A stretch of DNA of 17,061 bases, from assembly GCA_022600695.1 (NCBI GenBank), contig JAHZJY010000052.1, positions 1 to 17,061 of the forward strand, in the 5' to 3' direction. The translations under genes and the position numbers were made by a program. The DNA comes from Actinomycetes bacterium (GTDB taxonomy: Bacteria; Actinomycetota; Actinomycetes; Mycobacteriales; Mycobacteriaceae). This document shows, one piece after another, positions 1 through 6,240 of the stretch; position 1 is the stretch's first letter; the number at the start of each line of letters is the position of its first letter. The notes under the pieces were generated by a model that saw only the letters and a program-made list of their open reading frames with translations, was not told the origin of the DNA and made no database searches.

Positions 1-151
1 CCCGGGAATTGTCGATATAGGTGGTCACCCCGCGCGTGGTGCCGACGAAGATACCCGCCATGATCAGGACCAGCAGCACCCCGAGCGCGACCCCGAGCAC
101 CGAGAACCCGAGACGGGTCTTCTCGGCGAGAAGGTTCTTGACCGCGATCAC
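1..151 (-). CDS. ABC transporter permease, FtsX/MacB-like (partial, N-terminus only)
   Basis: Only about 50 residues are inside the window; the gene runs off the left edge. The reading begins VIAVKNLLAEKTRLGFSVLG and continues through one hydrophobic segment (roughly residues 17-38, rich in L, V, I and G) followed by GTTRGVTTYIDNSR. A short basic stretch, one membrane helix and then an extracytoplasmic segment is the usual start of FtsX/MacB-type permeases. The start is taken as GTG at 151, 8 bases after the stop of the cysteine desulfurase gene, so it is probably the next gene of the same operon. The partner ATPase and the substrate lie outside the window. A role in moving the product of the upstream enzymes, or a lipid-linked substrate, is inference. 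Confidence 0.7.
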   Translation of the reverse strand, partial: MIAVKNLLAEKTRLGFSVLGVALGVLLVLIMAGIFVGTTRGVTTYIDNSR

Positions 152-158
152 CGCAGGA

Positions 159-1301
159 TCACCGCAGGGCCCCGACCACCCCGGCGGTGCGCCGGAGCCG
201 GTCGACGGCCTGGGCGGTGACCGACACCACTCGGTCGATATCGGCCGCTGACACCCCGGGTCCCAGTGAGAACCGGACCGTCGAACGCGCGGCCTGCTCG
301 GCCAGCCCCTGAGCGATGAGCACATGGGACACCGTGTCGCTGCCGGCGTGGCAGGCCGATCCGGTGGAGACGTAGATACCGTGCATATCGAGGGCGTCGG
401 CGAGGGTGTCGGCGCGAATCCCGTCGAACCGCAGGCTGACGGTTTCCTCCACGACCGGGCCCGCCACAGTGCGATGAACCCCGCCGACGGCGCTCAGCCC
501 ACCGATGAGGCGGTCGCGGAGCGCGGACATACCCCGGCGATAGGCCGCCGACATCCGGTCGCGGCAGGCTTGAGCCGCGGCGGCCATTCCCATTGCGCCG
601 GCCACGTTTTCGGTGCCGGCCCGCCGGCCGTTCTCCTGCGCTCCGCCGCGGATCAGCGGGGACAGCCGATGGCCGTCCCGGACCGCCAGCGCCCCGATAC
701 CGCGCGGGCCACCGAACTTGTGTGCGGACACCGCGATCAACGATGCGTCGATCGCGGCGAGGTCGAGTTTGCCCGCGGTATGCACGGCGTCGGTGTGCAA
801 CGCCACCCCGGCGCGGCGGACCAACGCGCCGATCTCTTCGACGGGCTGGATCGCACCGGTTTCGTTGTTGGCGTGCATGACCGAGACCAGGACGGTTTCC
901 GGGCGGATCGCGGCGGCGACCTGTTCGGCATCGACATGGCCGCTCGGCCCGGGTTCGACGATGCTCACCGCGACACCGAGATCTCCCAGCGCGCGGGCGT
1001 TCTCCAGCACGGCGGAGTGTTCGATCGCGGTGGTCACCAAGTGACCGGTGAAGCCGCGGGCGGCGAAGGTTCCCCACAACGCCATCGTGTCGGCTTCGCT
1101 GCCGCCGGAGGTGAGTAGCACTTCTCCTGGGGTGACGCCGAGAAACCGGGCGATCGTCAGCCGGGCATCGCCGAGCGCATCGGCGGCCTGCCGGCCCGCC
1201 TCGTGATCGCTGGAGGGGTTGCCGCTCAGCGCCTGACCGGCCTGAACGGCCAGCGCCGCGTCCGGGTGCAACGGTGCGGTGGCGGCGTAATCGAGGTACA
1301 T
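159..1301 (-). CDS. Cysteine desulfurase (NifS/IscS family, PLP-dependent)
   Basis: A 380-residue class-V aminotransferase fold enzyme that would take sulfur from L-cysteine as a persulfide, leaving alanine. The start is the ATG giving MYLDYAATAP, the canonical N-terminus of the family and one base after the stop of the IscU-like gene; the longer frame upstream overlaps that gene and is not needed. Visible landmarks are TSGGSEAD (64-71), AIEHSA with His95, HANNETGA (143-150), SAHKFGGPRG with the PLP lysine at 195, RAGTENVAG (227-235) and STGSAC with the catalytic Cys317. Length and motifs are complete, so it should be active. Its partners here are an IscU-like scaffold and a LuxE-like adenylating enzyme rather than the housekeeping Suf genes, which suggests a dedicated sulfur donor for a pathway or cofactor. 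Confidence 0.92.
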   Translation of the reverse strand: MYLDYAATAPLHPDAALAVQAGQALSGNPSSDHEAGRQAADALGDARLTIARFLGVTPGEVLLTSGGSEADTMALWGTFAARGFTGHLVTTAIEHSAVLENARALGDLGVAVSIVEPGPSGHVDAEQVAAAIRPETVLVSVMHANNETGAIQPVEEIGALVRRAGVALHTDAVHTAGKLDLAAIDASLIAVSAHKFGGPRGIGALAVRDGHRLSPLIRGGAQENGRRAGTENVAGAMGMAAAAQACRDRMSAAYRRGMSALRDRLIGGLSAVGGVHRTVAGPVVEETVSLRFDGIRADTLADALDMHGIYVSTGSACHAGSDTVSHVLIAQGLAEQAARSTVRFSLGPGVSAADIDRVVSVTAQAVDRLRRTAGVVGALR

Positions 1302-1302
1302 G

Positions 1303-1701
1303 TCAACCCGCGCTGACCGGCGCATCGTCGAGGACTCCGCCACGATAGTTCTCTGCCAGCCGATGCGCCACATCAGCGCCCAGGACCGCCACATGCTGCT
1401 GGTCAGGTGCCAGCCCCCCGGACCAGCCGGCGACCAGCGTCTGGTCGATCACCGCGACATCCGGTATCGGCATACCGGTGAGGCGCTCGGTCAGGATCGA
1501 GGCGACCGCCAGCGCGGCCGAGCACCCGAACGCCTCGAAGGCGATCTCACCGACGGTATCGTCGCCAACCCGGGCGGTCAGCAGGATCTGGTCACCGCAG
1601 ACCGGGTTGCCGACGAAAGCAGCCACATCCGGATCCGGCACCCGGCCGCAGTTGCGGGGATTGGTGAAGTGGTCGATCACACACTCGCTGAACCGGGGCA
1701 T
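1303..1701 (-). CDS. IscU/NifU N-terminal-like Fe-S scaffold lacking the third cysteine
   Basis: A 132-residue protein of the IscU/SufU/NifU-N fold. Recognisable motifs are HFTNPRNCG (11-19), GNPVCGDQI (31-39, with Cys35 and Asp37) and FGCSAALA (58-65, with Cys60). In IscU these two cysteines, the aspartate and a third cysteine in an HCSxLA motif hold the nascent [2Fe-2S] cluster. The corresponding segment here reads QQHVAVLGAD (101-110): the histidine (103) is present but the cysteine is replaced by valine. The gene sits between the LuxE-like gene (3-base gap) and the desulfurase (1-base gap), so translational coupling is likely. The fold assignment is firm. Whether it still assembles clusters, or acts as a sulfur carrier or docking protein, is open. 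Confidence 0.85.
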   Translation of the reverse strand: MPRFSECVIDHFTNPRNCGRVPDPDVAAFVGNPVCGDQILLTARVGDDTVGEIAFEAFGCSAALAVASILTERLTGMPIPDVAVIDQTLVAGWSGGLAPDQQHVAVLGADVAHRLAENYRGGVLDDAPVSAG

Positions 1702-1704
1702 GGA

Positions 1705-2844
1705 TCACCGCCGTCCGGCTACGTCCACGAGTTCGCATTCCGCGACAACCTCATTCGAGTCGAGATATTTCTCGATACTGACCGCGCAGCAGCCCAACTC
1801 AGCCCCCTGCCGGCGGCGCCGGAACCGCACCGTCTGACCGGTCCGGCCGCACGGGCAGTCGGACTCGTCGATCTCGCCGATATCGTCAGACATCAGGAAC
1901 CCCGGATACGCGGTGTTGAGAGCGTCGAGGATGGCGATACCACCGGTCTGACCCGGAGCGAGTTCGACTGCCGGATCGGTGACATCCCGGATGGACACAA
2001 AGCACCACGGCGGCACGTGCTTGCGCTGGTGTTCACACTCGATGGCGAGCATATTCGACTCGATCATCCCGTACATGTCCCGGATGCGGGTGGTGTCGAT
2101 GCCCAGGAGTCGTTGCGCCTTGTCGTTGAACTCCTCCCGGCTGATGGAGCGCCCGGTGTACTGCTTCCAGCCCCCGAGCATGATGATCATCGACTCGGGG
2201 TCCAAGGTCAGCGGAACCGATTCCAGCTCAAGGAATCTCATGAATCGCGCGATGATGAACGGTGGCCCGATGATGTGCCGGGTCATCCGACCCTCCCAGC
2301 CACGCAGATAGGCCAGAGCCTGCTCCGGGTCGAAGGAGTAGTTGTGCACCAGGTAGCGGTGATCGTCGAGCATCGCGGTGAGCAGGTTGAACACCTTGAC
2401 CATTCCCATCTCGGGCACTTCGGCCGTCGACGGGCACAGGAACATCCCGGCACCCTTGGAGATCCCGAACAGGTCGCGGTATCCGCCGAAGATGCCGACC
2501 GAGGCGCGGGTCGTGGTCAGCGCGTCGCGGCGCGCCACCGACGGCACCCCACCGGTGCCCGTCGAACGGATCTCGGTCTCGATATCGGCGAGGCCGGCCG
2601 TCAGCAGGACGTGTGCGCCGGCCTGTTTGAACATCCCGACCGGTAGTAGCGGGATCTTGTGCAGGTCGGCGTAATCGGCGATGTCGGCCGGTGACACGGA
2701 ATCGCATTGCGCACGATAGAAGGCGTTGCGCTCATAATGATAGGCAAACGCGGCGCCCACGGCCTCAGCCAGTGACTGCCGCCACTGCGCACGCGGAACC
2801 CGCAGCGCCTCACCGGGCATACCCACCATCGCGGCTAGTTCCAT
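1705..2844 (-). CDS. LuxE-family acyl-protein synthetase-like adenylating enzyme
   Basis: A 379-residue ANL-type enzyme of the LuxE/PaaK-like group, which activates a carboxylate with ATP and passes the acyl group to a thiol. Seen in order: an ATP-loop-like STGTGGVPS (94-102), IIGPP (191-195), DMYGMIES (256-263, the YGxTE-like motif), FLMSDDIGEI (316-325, with the ribose-binding Asp), a Cys-rich CPCGRTG (330-336) and GCC (351-353) near the C-terminus. The start ATG is preceded by AGAGGGAA (bases 2853-2860, minus strand). It is the first gene of a cassette with IscU-like, cysteine desulfurase and ABC permease genes. LuxE itself acylates a cysteine of a partner protein, but no LuxC-like reductase is visible here. 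The substrate is unknown; the neighbouring sulfur-transfer genes make acyl-to-thio chemistry an option, which is inference. Confidence 0.82.
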   Translation of the reverse strand: MELAAMVGMPGEALRVPRAQWRQSLAEAVGAAFAYHYERNAFYRAQCDSVSPADIADYADLHKIPLLPVGMFKQAGAHVLLTAGLADIETEIRSTGTGGVPSVARRDALTTTRASVGIFGGYRDLFGISKGAGMFLCPSTAEVPEMGMVKVFNLLTAMLDDHRYLVHNYSFDPEQALAYLRGWEGRMTRHIIGPPFIIARFMRFLELESVPLTLDPESMIIMLGGWKQYTGRSISREEFNDKAQRLLGIDTTRIRDMYGMIESNMLAIECEHQRKHVPPWCFVSIRDVTDPAVELAPGQTGGIAILDALNTAYPGFLMSDDIGEIDESDCPCGRTGQTVRFRRRRQGAELGCCAVSIEKYLDSNEVVAECELVDVAGRR

Positions 2845-2913
2845 CGGTGAATTTCCCTCTCGTCATGTGGTTTTCAGCTAAGGCGTGGTGACCGCGGCCA
2901 TACCGGGCGCCCC
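2845..2913. other. Short intergenic gap between the PGRS-like and LuxE-like genes
   Basis: These 69 bases separate two minus-strand genes. I see no strong terminator hairpin and no copy of the NGGAAC-N17-CGACYM promoter element. A purine-rich ribosome binding site for the LuxE-like gene occupies 2853-2860. Read-through from the PGRS-like gene is therefore possible, but an unrecognised promoter cannot be excluded. Confidence 0.4.
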
Positions 2914-4794
2914 TCAGTGCATACCAGCGCCGTGCATACCAGCGCCGTGCATACCCCCGCCGCTCATCATTCCGCCGCCGCAGTTCGGCGACCCACCGGT
3001 GCCCATATCGCTGGCGATCATGCCGCCCATACCCCCGGTACCACCGCAGCCCGTGCTCATCCCGGTGCCGCCGCTACCGCCACTGCCTCCGTTGCCGAAG
3101 ATCGGGGTGGCATTGCCGCCGTTTCCGCCGTCACCGCCGGCACCCATCACGGAGGCGCCACCGTTACCGCCACTGCCGGCGTTGCCCATGAAGACCGAGT
3201 CGCCGCCGGTGCCACCGGCACCGCCGGCACCCATCTCGGTGGCGCCACCGGCCCCTCCGTCCGCAGCGCTGCCGAAGACCCCGGCGGTTCCACCGCGGCC
3301 GCCGGCACCGCCGTCGCCCATCACCGCGGCGCCCCCGGAGCCACCCACTCCGCCGTCACTGAAGCCCACACCGTTACCGCCGCGGCCCCCGTCACCGCCA
3401 TCGCCCATCCCGAGGCCGTCACCGCCGGCCCCGCCGTTGCCCGCTGAGCCGAAGATCAACCACGCACCCGGCCCGCCGTTGCCACCGTCGCCACCGGTGA
3501 CCGGACCGGTGAACCCCAAACGGACGAAAGCCGTCCCGCCGTCGCCACCGTCGCCGCCGGGGCCGAACAACATGCCCATCGCGCCCCCGCCACCGTTACC
3601 GGCGGTCCCGCCGCCGATACCCGCAATGTTGCCGCCGCCGCCGCCGTCACCGCCCTCGCCGGTCAGCCAGCCGGCCATGCCACCGCCGCCGCCGTTACCG
3701 GCGGTGCCTCCGCCCATTCCGACGATGTCACCGCCGTCGCCGCCCGTTCCGCCGTTGCCGATGATGGCGGCCATCCCGGCCCGACCACCTGCGCCCGCGG
3801 TGCCCATCACCGCATCACCGCCGCGCCCGCCGTTGCCGCCGTTGCCGTAGAGGCTGGTCGGCAGGCCGAGGTCGCCGAGCATGGTCATCGACCCGGCCAT
3901 GCCGCCGCGACCGCCGGCGCCGCCGTCGGCCATGCCGGCCGCCGCCGCGCCGTCGCCGCCGTTTCCACCGTTGCCGAACAGGATTCCGCCGCGCCCGCCG
4001 TTACCGCCCAGGCCGCCCGCGATCAGGGCCGCTCCGCCGTTACCGCCGTTGCCGAACCAGCCCGCCGCACCGCCCGCACCGCCGTTGTAGCCGTTGCCGC
4101 CATTGCCGATCAAACCGCCATTACCGCCGGCGCAAGCACCTTCGGTGCACGCACCGGCGTATCCGGTGTAGCTGTAGCCATTGCCGAACAGGATTCCGGC
4201 GTTCGGATTATCGGCGGTTCCGTCGCCGATGAGCGTCCGGATCAGACCGGCGATCGGATCGGCGCCCACCGCCGAACTGGGCACCAACGCTGCCGCACCG
4301 GGCTCCGCGGCCGCACCGCCCGGTGTAGGCAGCGCGACTTGGGCTGGCGTCGATACGCCCTCCGGAGCCGGGACGACCGCGCGCGGCGACGATGACGGCG
4401 CCGTCACACCCGCGGCGGGTATCGGCAAGCCCGCCGAAGTCGAATCCGCCTCGGCGCCAGGCTGAGTCGCGGCGGCCGGGGCGGCCGTCACGACCGGTCT
4501 GAGGTCGGGCAGATCAGGTGCCGAGCGGGCAGTCCCGGGCGCCGGGGCGCTCGGGACCCGACCCGGACCGGCGACCCGCTGTGCCGACCGGGATTTACCG
4601 GCACGCATCCTGCTCTCGGCGGCGGTGCCCGCCGACCGCGACTCCCCCGATCGGGCCGACGATCCCGGCGCCGATGACGACGATGAGCCGTCGTCGTCAT
4701 CGGCCGAGGCGATAGCCGGGCTGACCGTCGCCAACCCGACGCCGAATACCACCGCGAGTACACCGACCCGGCCCACGAGGGCTGCAGCAGCCAC
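2914..4794 (-). CDS. Secreted PGRS-like Gly-Asn-rich protein without a PE domain, with a Met/His/Cys-rich tail
   Basis: About 626 residues. The chosen GTG at 4794 has GGGAG six bases upstream (4801-4805); an in-frame GTG at 4815 lacks this. Residues 1-31 form a signal peptide ending AIASA before DDDD. A Ser/Ala/Pro-rich linker follows to about residue 175, then LIGDGTADNPNAGILFGNG, a typical entry into PGRS repeats, then several hundred residues of GGNGG/GGAGG repeats. There is no PE or PPE domain. The last 48 residues hold nine Met, two Cys and all three His residues of the protein, ending GGGMHGAGMHGAGMH. A further Cys pair (GACTEGACAG) lies just before the repeats. An SigC-type promoter lies upstream and the gene is surrounded by copper genes. 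A cell-surface copper-binding role is my inference; no such function is established for PGRS proteins. Confidence 0.85.
   Translation of the reverse strand: MAAAALVGRVGVLAVVFGVGLATVSPAIASADDDDGSSSSSAPGSSARSGESRSAGTAAESRMRAGKSRSAQRVAGPGRVPSAPAPGTARSAPDLPDLRPVVTAAPAAATQPGAEADSTSAGLPIPAAGVTAPSSSPRAVVPAPEGVSTPAQVALPTPGGAAAEPGAAALVPSSAVGADPIAGLIRTLIGDGTADNPNAGILFGNGYSYTGYAGACTEGACAGGNGGLIGNGGNGYNGGAGGAAGWFGNGGNGGAALIAGGLGGNGGRGGILFGNGGNGGDGAAAAGMADGGAGGRGGMAGSMTMLGDLGLPTSLYGNGGNGGRGGDAVMGTAGAGGRAGMAAIIGNGGTGGDGGDIVGMGGGTAGNGGGGGMAGWLTGEGGDGGGGGNIAGIGGGTAGNGGGGAMGMLFGPGGDGGDGGTAFVRLGFTGPVTGGDGGNGGPGAWLIFGSAGNGGAGGDGLGMGDGGDGGRGGNGVGFSDGGVGGSGGAAVMGDGGAGGRGGTAGVFGSAADGGAGGATEMGAGGAGGTGGDSVFMGNAGSGGNGGASVMGAGGDGGNGGNATPIFGNGGSGGSGGTGMSTGCGGTGGMGGMIASDMGTGGSPNCGGGMMSGGGMHGAGMHGAGMH
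2917..2955 (-). repeat. 15-bp tandem repeat encoding GMHGA units at the PGRS-like C-terminus
   Basis: On the plus strand the unit gtgcataccagcgcc occurs at 2917-2931 and 2932-2946 without mismatch, with a third partial copy (9 bases) at 2947-2955. It encodes the terminal MHGAG repeats of the glycine-rich protein. Copy number could vary by slippage in frame, changing the number of Met-His pairs. Confidence 0.9.
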
Positions 4795-4800
4795 AGTTAT

Positions 4801-4805
4801 CTCCC
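4801..4805 (-). promoter_or_regulatory. Ribosome binding site fixing the start of the PGRS-like gene
   Basis: GGGAG on the minus strand, six bases before GTG at 4794. It supports that start over the in-frame GTG at 4815 and places the signal peptide at the very N-terminus. Confidence 0.65.
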
Positions 4806-4849
4806 GTTCGATCACTTGTTGTCTGATTTTCCAGAAGGGCTCAGGCGAT

Positions 4850-4878
4850 TGGTCGCGCCGTGGTCCGGATAAGTTCCA
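4850..4878 (-). promoter_or_regulatory. SigC-type promoter of the PGRS-like gene
   Basis: Read on the minus strand: TGGAAC at 4878-4873, a spacer of exactly 17 bases, then CGACCA at 4855-4850. This matches the element found upstream of four other genes of the island. The predicted start of transcription is near 4843, giving a leader of about 49 bases before GTG 4794. The -35 box abuts the stop codon of the DUF4395 gene, so the PGRS-like gene has its own promoter and need not rely on read-through. Confidence 0.75.
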
Positions 4879-5364
4879 TCACTTTTTCCGGCAGCAGGCC
4901 GGCGTCTGCCCGCGAAGGTGGCAGGACAGAATGTAGGGCCCACGGCTGAGGCAGATCCCGAACGCGGCACGCACAACGGCGGCGACAAGGGCGAAACCCG
5001 CCGACATCCAGCCGACCACCGACGCTCCAAGAGCGAATCCGGCGGCTCCGATGACGCACAAAACCAAACCCAGCGTCTGGGCGAACCGCCACAGGGCGAT
5101 CGGGTCGCGCTTGGTCACCGGGCCCGGACGCGGGGAGAACAGGTTGGCGACGACCACACCGTAGGGATGCCGCAGCGGGCCCCGCACCGCACCGATCGCG
5201 AAGATCAGTGCCTGGGCGGCAAGAACGGCCGCTGCCGCCCGCGGGGTGACCGCAGCCGCAGCCAGCGCGGCGGCCAGAACCGCAGCGGTGACGGTCGCGA
5301 TGACGCGCGGCACCCGGGCATCAACGTCAACGGGTGCGGTGATCGCGGTGGTGCTGGTCGACAT
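4879..5364 (-). CDS. DUF4395 family membrane protein with Cys/His C-terminal tail
   Basis: A 161-residue protein of the DUF4395 family, small integral membrane proteins of unknown function often found near thioredoxin-like or rhodanese genes. Seen: VDARVPRVIATVTA near the N-terminus, hydrophobic segments at about 22-62, RHPYGVVVANLFSPRPGP, RFAQTLGLVLCVIGAAGFALG, and FGICLSRGPYIL near the end. The family's CxxC (typically CLGC) is reduced here to one cysteine (Cys138), and an extra tail follows with Cys148-His149 and Cys157-Cys158. The start ATG has GGAGGA six bases upstream (5371-5376). An SigC-type promoter lies upstream at 5410-5438 and the anti-sigma gene diverges from it. The changed cysteine pattern in a copper island suggests metal or thiol chemistry, but the function is unknown. 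Confidence 0.85.
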   Translation of the reverse strand: MSTSTTAITAPVDVDARVPRVIATVTAAVLAAALAAAAVTPRAAAAVLAAQALIFAIGAVRGPLRHPYGVVVANLFSPRPGPVTKRDPIALWRFAQTLGLVLCVIGAAGFALGASVVGWMSAGFALVAAVVRAAFGICLSRGPYILSCHLRGQTPACCRKK

Positions 5365-5409
5365 GGGGTGTCCTCCCTGGAGGGAATTCCGATTGATCCG
5401 CCGCAGGAG

Positions 5410-5438
5410 TAGTCGGATGGTGGCGCGCTCCGGTTCCC
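5410..5438 (-). promoter_or_regulatory. SigC-type promoter of the DUF4395 gene
   Basis: On the minus strand: GGGAAC at 5438-5433, 17-base spacer, CGACTA at 5415-5410. Predicted transcription start is near 5403, about 39 bases before the ATG at 5364. It lies back-to-back with the anti-sigma promoter in a 134-base divergent region. Confidence 0.75.
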
Positions 5439-5462
5439 GGGTGCCGAGTGCACCGTGATCGC

Positions 5463-5491
5463 TGGAACAAACCGGCCGCGGTGCGCGACTA
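5463..5491 (+). promoter_or_regulatory. SigC-type promoter of the anti-sigma gene, probably leaderless
   Basis: TGGAAC at 5463-5468, 17-base spacer, CGACTA at 5486-5491. Only seven bases (5492-5498) separate the -10 box from the ATG at 5499, so transcription should begin at or next to the start codon. No Shine-Dalgarno sequence is present, consistent with a leaderless mRNA, which is common in mycobacteria. Confidence 0.75.
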
Positions 5492-5498
5492 TTGAGAT

Positions 5499-6206
5499 AT
5501 GGAGTGCGACACCGCGCGGGAGGCGCTGTCGGCCCGCATCGACGGCGAGCGTGAGCAGATCCCCGCCGCGCGGGTCGACGAACATCTCAGCGACTGCGGT
5601 TCGTGCCGGCAGTGGCAGGCCGATGCGGTTGAACAGACCCAGATGCTGCGCCGACTGGCGGGGCGCTCGCAGGTCAGTGCGGTCCGGCCACAGGCGGACC
5701 CGGGGCCGGGACATCATCGGTCGCGGTCGGTTCCCTGGCAACGGTGGGCACTCGGCGCCGTCGGCATCGTTCAGTTGGTGCTGGCGGCCGCCCAGGGGCT
5801 GGGGGCACACGTGGGTATCGCCCACCCGGCCACGGCGGGCCATGTGCTCAACGAGTCCACGGCCTGGTCGGCGGCGCTGGGGGTGGTGATGGTGGCGGCG
5901 GCGGTCCGGCCGCCGGTCGCGGACGGGCTGATGTGGGTCCTCGGTGCCTTCACCGCTGTGCTGTCGGTCTACGTCATCAGCGATGCCATCGCGGGCCGCG
6001 TGACCCCCGACCGCGTCCTGACGCATCTGCCGGTGCTGGCCGGGGTCGTTCTCGCCTGGCTGGTATGGCGGTCGGCGCATCCCGGCAATCATCACCCGGA
6101 CCACACCGTGGCCGAAGATCCCGACGGTGAAATCGTCCTACCGCAGAATGCCACCCGGGGTCGCCGACGCGGCCACCTGCGGCCCAGCGACGGCTCGGCC
6201 GCCTGA
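5499..6206 (+). CDS. Membrane anti-sigma factor with zinc finger (Rv0093c-like), probable SigC regulator
   Basis: 235 residues. The N-terminus is a zf-HC2/ZAS anti-sigma domain: Cys3, then His29-x3-Cys33-x2-Cys36 in DEHLSDCGSCRQW. A linker follows, then four likely membrane helices at about 82-100, 122-138, 143-165 and 176-190, and a polar tail ending RGRRRGHLRPSDGSAA. The tail contains a histidine cluster, HPGNHHPDH (194-202). In sequence it resembles M. tuberculosis Rv0093c, the membrane protein beside ctpA. The cytoplasmic zinc finger would hold the sigma factor and the membrane part would sense a signal. It is driven by an SigC-type promoter, giving negative feedback. The cognate sigma factor is most likely sigC at 11615; the pairing is inference from the shared promoter and locus. 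Confidence 0.85.
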   Translation: MECDTAREALSARIDGEREQIPAARVDEHLSDCGSCRQWQADAVEQTQMLRRLAGRSQVSAVRPQADPGPGHHRSRSVPWQRWALGAVGIVQLVLAAAQGLGAHVGIAHPATAGHVLNESTAWSAALGVVMVAAAVRPPVADGLMWVLGAFTAVLSVYVISDAIAGRVTPDRVLTHLPVLAGVVLAWLVWRSAHPGNHHPDHTVAEDPDGEIVLPQNATRGRRRGHLRPSDGSAA

Positions 6207-6219
6207 TTCACGTCTTCGA

Positions 6220-6237
6220 CTCGGCAGCCTGACCGAG
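6220..6237. terminator. Weak hairpin between convergent genes
   Basis: CTCGG (6220-6224) can pair with CCGAG (6233-6237) across an 8-base loop, between the stop of the anti-sigma gene and the stop of the convergent DUF5134-like gene. The stem is only 5 bp with no T tract, so the call is tentative. Confidence 0.25.
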
Positions 6238-6240
6238 CCC

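Noticed and set aside
1302..1394. Upstream extension of the cysteine desulfurase frame to 1394
   Set aside because: It overlaps the IscU-like gene, and MYLDYAATAP at 1301 is the standard family N-terminus.
2885..3850. Long proline-rich open frame on the plus strand opposite the PGRS-like gene
   Set aside because: It is the complement of GGC/GGN-rich repeat DNA; no ribosome binding site or domain is seen, and the minus-strand product has a signal peptide, repeats and a promoter.
2914..4794. PE_PGRS family assignment
   Set aside because: There is no N-terminal PE domain; the protein starts with a conventional signal peptide and a Ser/Ala/Pro linker, so only the repeat type is shared.
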